The position numbers and the translations under genes are program-made. Of a DNA stretch of 5,952 bases, positions 4,994 to 5,952 are shown one piece after another (position 1 is the first letter of the stretch; each line of letters starts with the position of its first letter). The notes under the pieces are model-generated. The model was given only the letters and a program-made list of their open reading frames with translations, was not told where the DNA came from and made no database searches. Source of the DNA: an uncultured Gemmataceae bacterium (GTDB lineage: Bacteria; Planctomycetota; Planctomycetia; Gemmatales; Gemmataceae). The stretch is taken from positions 1 to 5,952 of the forward strand of contig CAKZUU010000151.1 of assembly GCA_937922175.1 (NCBI GenBank), read 5' to 3'.

Positions 4994-5952
4994 CGCTCCT
5001 CCGAGTCGCCCGCCCGTTCCATTTCGTCAAGGAGATGTCGAAACCATCTCAATTCTTCCGCTATGCCCTCCGCGAGTTGCGAGCGTCGCCAACGATCGGG
5101 CAACACGTTCCATGCGTAGGTTTCGATCTCCCAATGAATCGTCTCATCCACATCATGGGAGACGGTGATCCATTCTCGAATTTCCGACTGCGTTGTACGC
5201 AAATCATTCAGATCATCGGCGTAAATCGGGACATGAAAATGAACCCGCCACTCGCCTCGAGGTTCACGACCATCCTCTGCCGCAAAGGCAAGCGGGAGGT
5301 CTTCATAAAAGATGAGTTCTCCTTCGTCGTCGCGGATCACCGTCTGGTGTAAATAACGCTCCTCATGAAACTCACGAAGTTGAGCAATGGCCCTATTTCG
5401 GGCGTCGGCCGACAGTAATGATAGGTTTGGAGTCGCCACCGCGGAGGATATCTGAACCTTTCCTACGCCGATTTCCGCTGTTCGGTAATTCGTCCAGGCA
5501 GTGCTCTGAGGTTCAAACATCACCGCGGAGTGACAGACATCGTGGCACACGCGCAAGTAACGACGAACAGCTTCCGGCGTGTCACTTCGCCAAAGATAGT
5601 CATGGAAAAAGCGAACAACGTCGGTACTTCGCTGCAAGAAGCAACCCGGCTCCGGCTCGAGACAGAGACAAATGAAACGGCCGGTCTCACGCTCCAACCG
5701 ACGGAGACGCTCGGCAACGACGTGAAGCTGACTCGCCGACCGAAGCAGTTGATCGTGCGTTGGTCGCGGCTCTCCCCAGGCGATCGGCAGCGTCGAAATG
5801 GAGCCGGGCATCCCCTCGGGCAGGAGATCATGAAGAATTGCAATGAGGTCCAAGGTATACTCGAGCCGTGCCTTTTCCCACCATGTCGGTTGATAGACTT
5901 GATGTTTCACGACTCTCTGATGGAAATTGCCAAAGGGAAACCCGTTCAGGGT
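4987..5952 (-). CDS. eboE: EboE-like TIM-barrel metabolite traffic protein, N-terminus outside window
   Basis: Partial gene: 321 codons plus stop are open from the right edge to TGA at 4989-4987. The first visible residues TLNGFPFGNFHQRVVKHQVY lie upstream of the GTG at 5910 and fit the expected EboE beginning, so that GTG is an internal valine, not the start. Further marks, counted from the edge, are GSISTLP (50-56), LEPEPGC (98-104), CHDVCHSAV (136-144), HFHVPIY (238-244) and EIETYAWNVLP (275-285). They give Glu, Asp/His, His and Glu positions consistent with metal ligands of a xylose isomerase-like TIM barrel. Ebo clusters (eboA-F) are scattered through many bacteria and some algal plastids. 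In a cyanobacterium they are implicated in moving a scytonemin precursor to the periplasm, but EboE's reaction is unknown. The assignment rests on remembered family motifs, not a search. The gene overlaps sthA by 4-7 nt, and eboA-D would be expected beyond the right edge. Confidence 0.75.
   Translation of the reverse strand, partial: TLNGFPFGNFHQRVVKHQVYQPTWWEKARLEYTLDLIAILHDLLPEGMPGSISTLPIAWGEPRPTHDQLLRSASQLHVVAERLRRLERETGRFICLCLEPEPGCFLQRSTDVVRFFHDYLWRSDTPEAVRRYLRVCHDVCHSAVMFEPQSTAWTNYRTAEIGVGKVQISSAVATPNLSLLSADARNRAIAQLREFHEERYLHQTVIRDDEGELIFYEDLPLAFAAEDGREPRGEWRVHFHVPIYADDLNDLRTTQSEIREWITVSHDVDETIHWEIETYAWNVLPDRWRRSQLAEGIAEELRWFRHLLDEMERAGDSEERW
4996..5002 (-). promoter_or_regulatory. sthA ribosome binding site inside the eboE 3' end
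   Basis: GGAGGAG on the minus strand lies within the last codons of the EboE-like gene. It is followed by two tandem GTG codons and the overlapping TGA stop (4989-4987). It supports a GTG start for sthA and coupled translation. Confidence 0.65.

Noticed and set aside
4987..5910. GTG at 5910 as the start of the EboE-like gene
   Set aside because: The same frame stays open to the window edge and the 14 upstream codons encode an EboE-like sequence, so this GTG is an internal valine.
1..5952. CRISPR array, insertion sequence, tRNA or rRNA gene
   Set aside because: No repeated units, terminal inverted repeats, transposase motifs or RNA gene signatures were seen, and almost all of the window is accounted for by coding sequence.

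Overview
The window looks like chromosomal DNA of a free-living Gram-negative bacterium of moderate to high GC, most plausibly a planctomycete of the Pirellulales type. This is an inference. It rests on a twin-arginine-signal TIM-barrel sugar isomerase, a secreted BD-FAE-type esterase and a bacterial SthA-type transhydrogenase occurring together, and on a general resemblance to planctomycete proteins. No rRNA, tRNA, mobile element or CRISPR array is visible. Coding density is very high: six protein genes fill nearly everything and the longest gap is about 75 bp.

Left part (1-1446, minus strand): a two-gene unit read right to left. It has a secreted alpha/beta-hydrolase (505-1446), then, 24 nt downstream, a Tat-exported TIM-barrel protein (480 to 1) that runs off the left edge. 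Both carry export signals, so they probably act together outside the cytoplasm, perhaps on sugar esters or other plant- or algal-derived material. Centre-left (1522-2364, plus strand): a nitrilase-superfamily amidohydrolase with an intact Glu-Lys-Cys triad. It is transcribed divergently from the esterase across a 75-bp shared control region.

Right part (2416-5952, minus strand): a three-gene string read right to left. First comes the C-terminal part of an EboE-type TIM-barrel protein, which is open through the right edge. Next is a soluble pyridine nucleotide transhydrogenase (sthA) that overlaps the end of eboE by a few bases. Last is an NAD-dependent polyol/aldonate dehydrogenase of the tagaturonate reductase (UxaB) type, preceded by a 55-nt gap. 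It converges on the nitrilase gene with only 51 bp between stops.

The most interesting points are these. The eboE homologue sits translationally coupled to sthA where other ebo clusters would lead one to look for eboF. The UxaB-like protein is unusually short and lacks the C-terminal helical part of the family. Two divergent genes share a compact region with a repeated hexamer spaced 20 bp apart. No wholly unknown system is evident. The ebo gene neighbourhood, whose biochemistry is poorly understood, is the part most worth following beyond the right edge.
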